This document shows, in pieces, positions 63,433-64,000 of a stretch of DNA of 64,000 bases. The DNA is from Gammaproteobacteria bacterium. GTDB taxonomy: Bacteria > Pseudomonadota > Gammaproteobacteria > Eutrophobiales > Eutrophobiaceae. Both the position numbers and the translations under genes were made by a program. Below the pieces are notes generated by a model that did no database searches, had not been told where the DNA came from, and saw nothing but the letters and a program-made list of their open reading frames with translations. Location of the stretch: the NCBI GenBank assembly GCA_947480335.1, contig CANKCB010000006.1, forward strand, positions 77,148 through 141,147. Direction: 5' to 3'. The stretch's first letter is position 1, and each line of letters starts with the position of its first letter.

Positions 63433-63770
63433 CACTACAAGCTCTCATTATTTGTGTGGATAGATCAGGAACAGCAGGATCAGATAGTATCGCTACCGGA
63501 TCACGGACTAGGTGGGCCAATATAGACGAACTGCCCGTATCGAACAAGCAACTCGCGAACACTACGACGCGCCTACACAGTATTCAACAATTTCGCTATT
63601 TTAAGCCGATTTTTATGTTCCCTCAGTAATCCGGTCAGTCCTGTCAGCTCACGACGAGTACCCGTGTATTTCGTGTCGCCTATCAAAGATCGAGATTTGA
63701 TTTATGTACTTCTATTCGCGTTATTAATACGTTACAATGTAACGCATTATGCTGCATATCTTTTACTATT
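63433..63770. other. Intergenic region upstream of the RHH gene
   Basis: 338 bp between the divergent homocitrate-synthase-family and RHH genes. It contains the palindrome at 63730-63744 and a looser inverted sequence ATCAAA-N8-TTTGAT near 63682-63701. I recognised no RNA gene or convincing small protein gene here. Confidence 0.55.
63730..63744. promoter_or_regulatory. Operator-like palindrome upstream of the RHH gene
   Basis: CGTTACA-A-TGTAACG is a perfect 7-bp inverted repeat about one central base, 26 bp before the RHH start. It contains TACAAT, a possible -10 box, so a protein bound here would block transcription. Autoregulation by the RHH protein is the natural reading but is inferred. 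Confidence 0.55.
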
Positions 63771-63968
63771 ATGGTTGCTAAAAAGACTACCACGCTGAAT
63801 CTGCGTGTAGATCCGGTCATCAAGGAAGCCCTGAAGCAGGCGGCTGAGATGGACCATCGCAGTATTACCAATTTCATTGAATTGCTGGTGAGAAACCATT
63901 GTATTGATGTGGGTATTACCATCCCTGAACAACAACCTCTATTCAAGGAGACTCGAGATGAACATTAA
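63771..63968 (+). CDS. Ribbon-helix-helix (CopG/Arc-type) DNA-binding protein
   Basis: A 65-residue protein of the RHH type: KKTTTLNLRVDPVIKEALKQ gives the N-terminal beta-strand and helix A, followed by AAEMDHRSITNFIELLVRNH as helix B. Such proteins are antitoxins or small regulators. Its 3' end overlaps the next start (63958) by 11 nt, and the promoter carries a palindrome. Its partner runs off the window edge, so a toxin-antitoxin identity cannot be judged. Confidence 0.78.
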   Translation: MVAKKTTTLNLRVDPVIKEALKQAAEMDHRSITNFIELLVRNHCIDVGITIPEQQPLFKETRDEH

Positions 63969-64000
63969 TATCTTCCGCGCACTGATTGAAGCAGGTGCGA
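63958..64000 (+). CDS. Partial CDS coupled to the RHH gene
   Basis: ATG 63958 follows AAGGAG at 7-nt spacing and opens a frame (NINIFRALIEAGA) that continues past the window edge. It overlaps the RHH gene by 11 nt, indicating translational coupling. Fourteen residues are too few to name the protein. Confidence 0.6.
   Translation, partial: MNINIFRALIEAGA

Overview
The window is chromosomal DNA from a gammaproteobacterium. It carries coq7 and ubiA of aerobic ubiquinone synthesis, a CysB-type regulator, the rph-rdgB-hemW and yicC-gmk-rpoZ-spoT-ridA-recG gene orders, rplM-rpsI, and many Tat-exported and c-type cytochrome proteins. This points to a free-living, respiring heterotroph. I cannot name the genus. 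No phage, insertion sequence or CRISPR array was seen.

Layout. 1-3740: partial HtrA/DegP protease, a heat-shock Hsp20 gene with a clear sigma-32-type promoter and terminator, coq7, divergent rplM-rpsI, and a tRNA-Gln(CUG). 3985-7813: di-heme peroxidase-like lipoprotein, an Nramp-related carrier lacking the DPGN motif, and PhoH. 8098-18600: housekeeping block, with hemW-rdgB-rph leftward and yicC-gmk-rpoZ / spoT-ridA-recG-ubiA rightward; UbiA has an unusual tryptophan-rich N-terminal extension. 18593-25313: a likely gene remnant, SPOR protein, coaX, birA, a VWA protein, sulfurtransferase, lipoprotein aminopeptidase, and an FHA protein preceded by an in-frame amber codon. 25457-33768: APS reductase with a thioredoxin-like partner, cysB, dadA, tesB, and a translationally coupled speE / ornithine-decarboxylase-like / kinase operon behind an elaborate leader.

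33796-43513 looks like an envelope metal locus, probably copper. The leftward unit has a His-rich DUF2946-type protein, TonB receptor, BNR-propeller lipoprotein with Cys/His clusters and a thioredoxin-like protein. Next to it are a MauG-type di-heme enzyme, a YtkA-like protein, and rightward DUF1499, SH3 and a CopC-CopD fusion. 43548-53448: exported dienelactone hydrolase, acyltransferase, two tandem Cys-rich exported hydrolases, RNase D, a Tat-exported thiamine-diphosphate enzyme followed by a small cytochrome c, exported peroxiredoxin, and a universal stress protein behind an FNR/Anr-like box. 53510-61593: a five-gene leftward set (DUF1592-type cytochrome, DUF1552, ankyrin, and IorA/IorB-type molybdenum hydroxylase), mostly exported. 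61705-64000: anchored hypothetical protein, a homocitrate/isopropylmalate-synthase-family enzyme, and a ribbon-helix-helix regulator with an operator-like palindrome and a coupled downstream gene cut by the window edge.

The most promising uncharacterised systems are the periplasmic ThDP-enzyme/cytochrome pair, the putative copper locus with the BNR protein, the DUF1592/DUF1552/ankyrin/molybdenum hydroxylase set, and the speE leader. All functional calls come from reading translated motifs; no database search was run.
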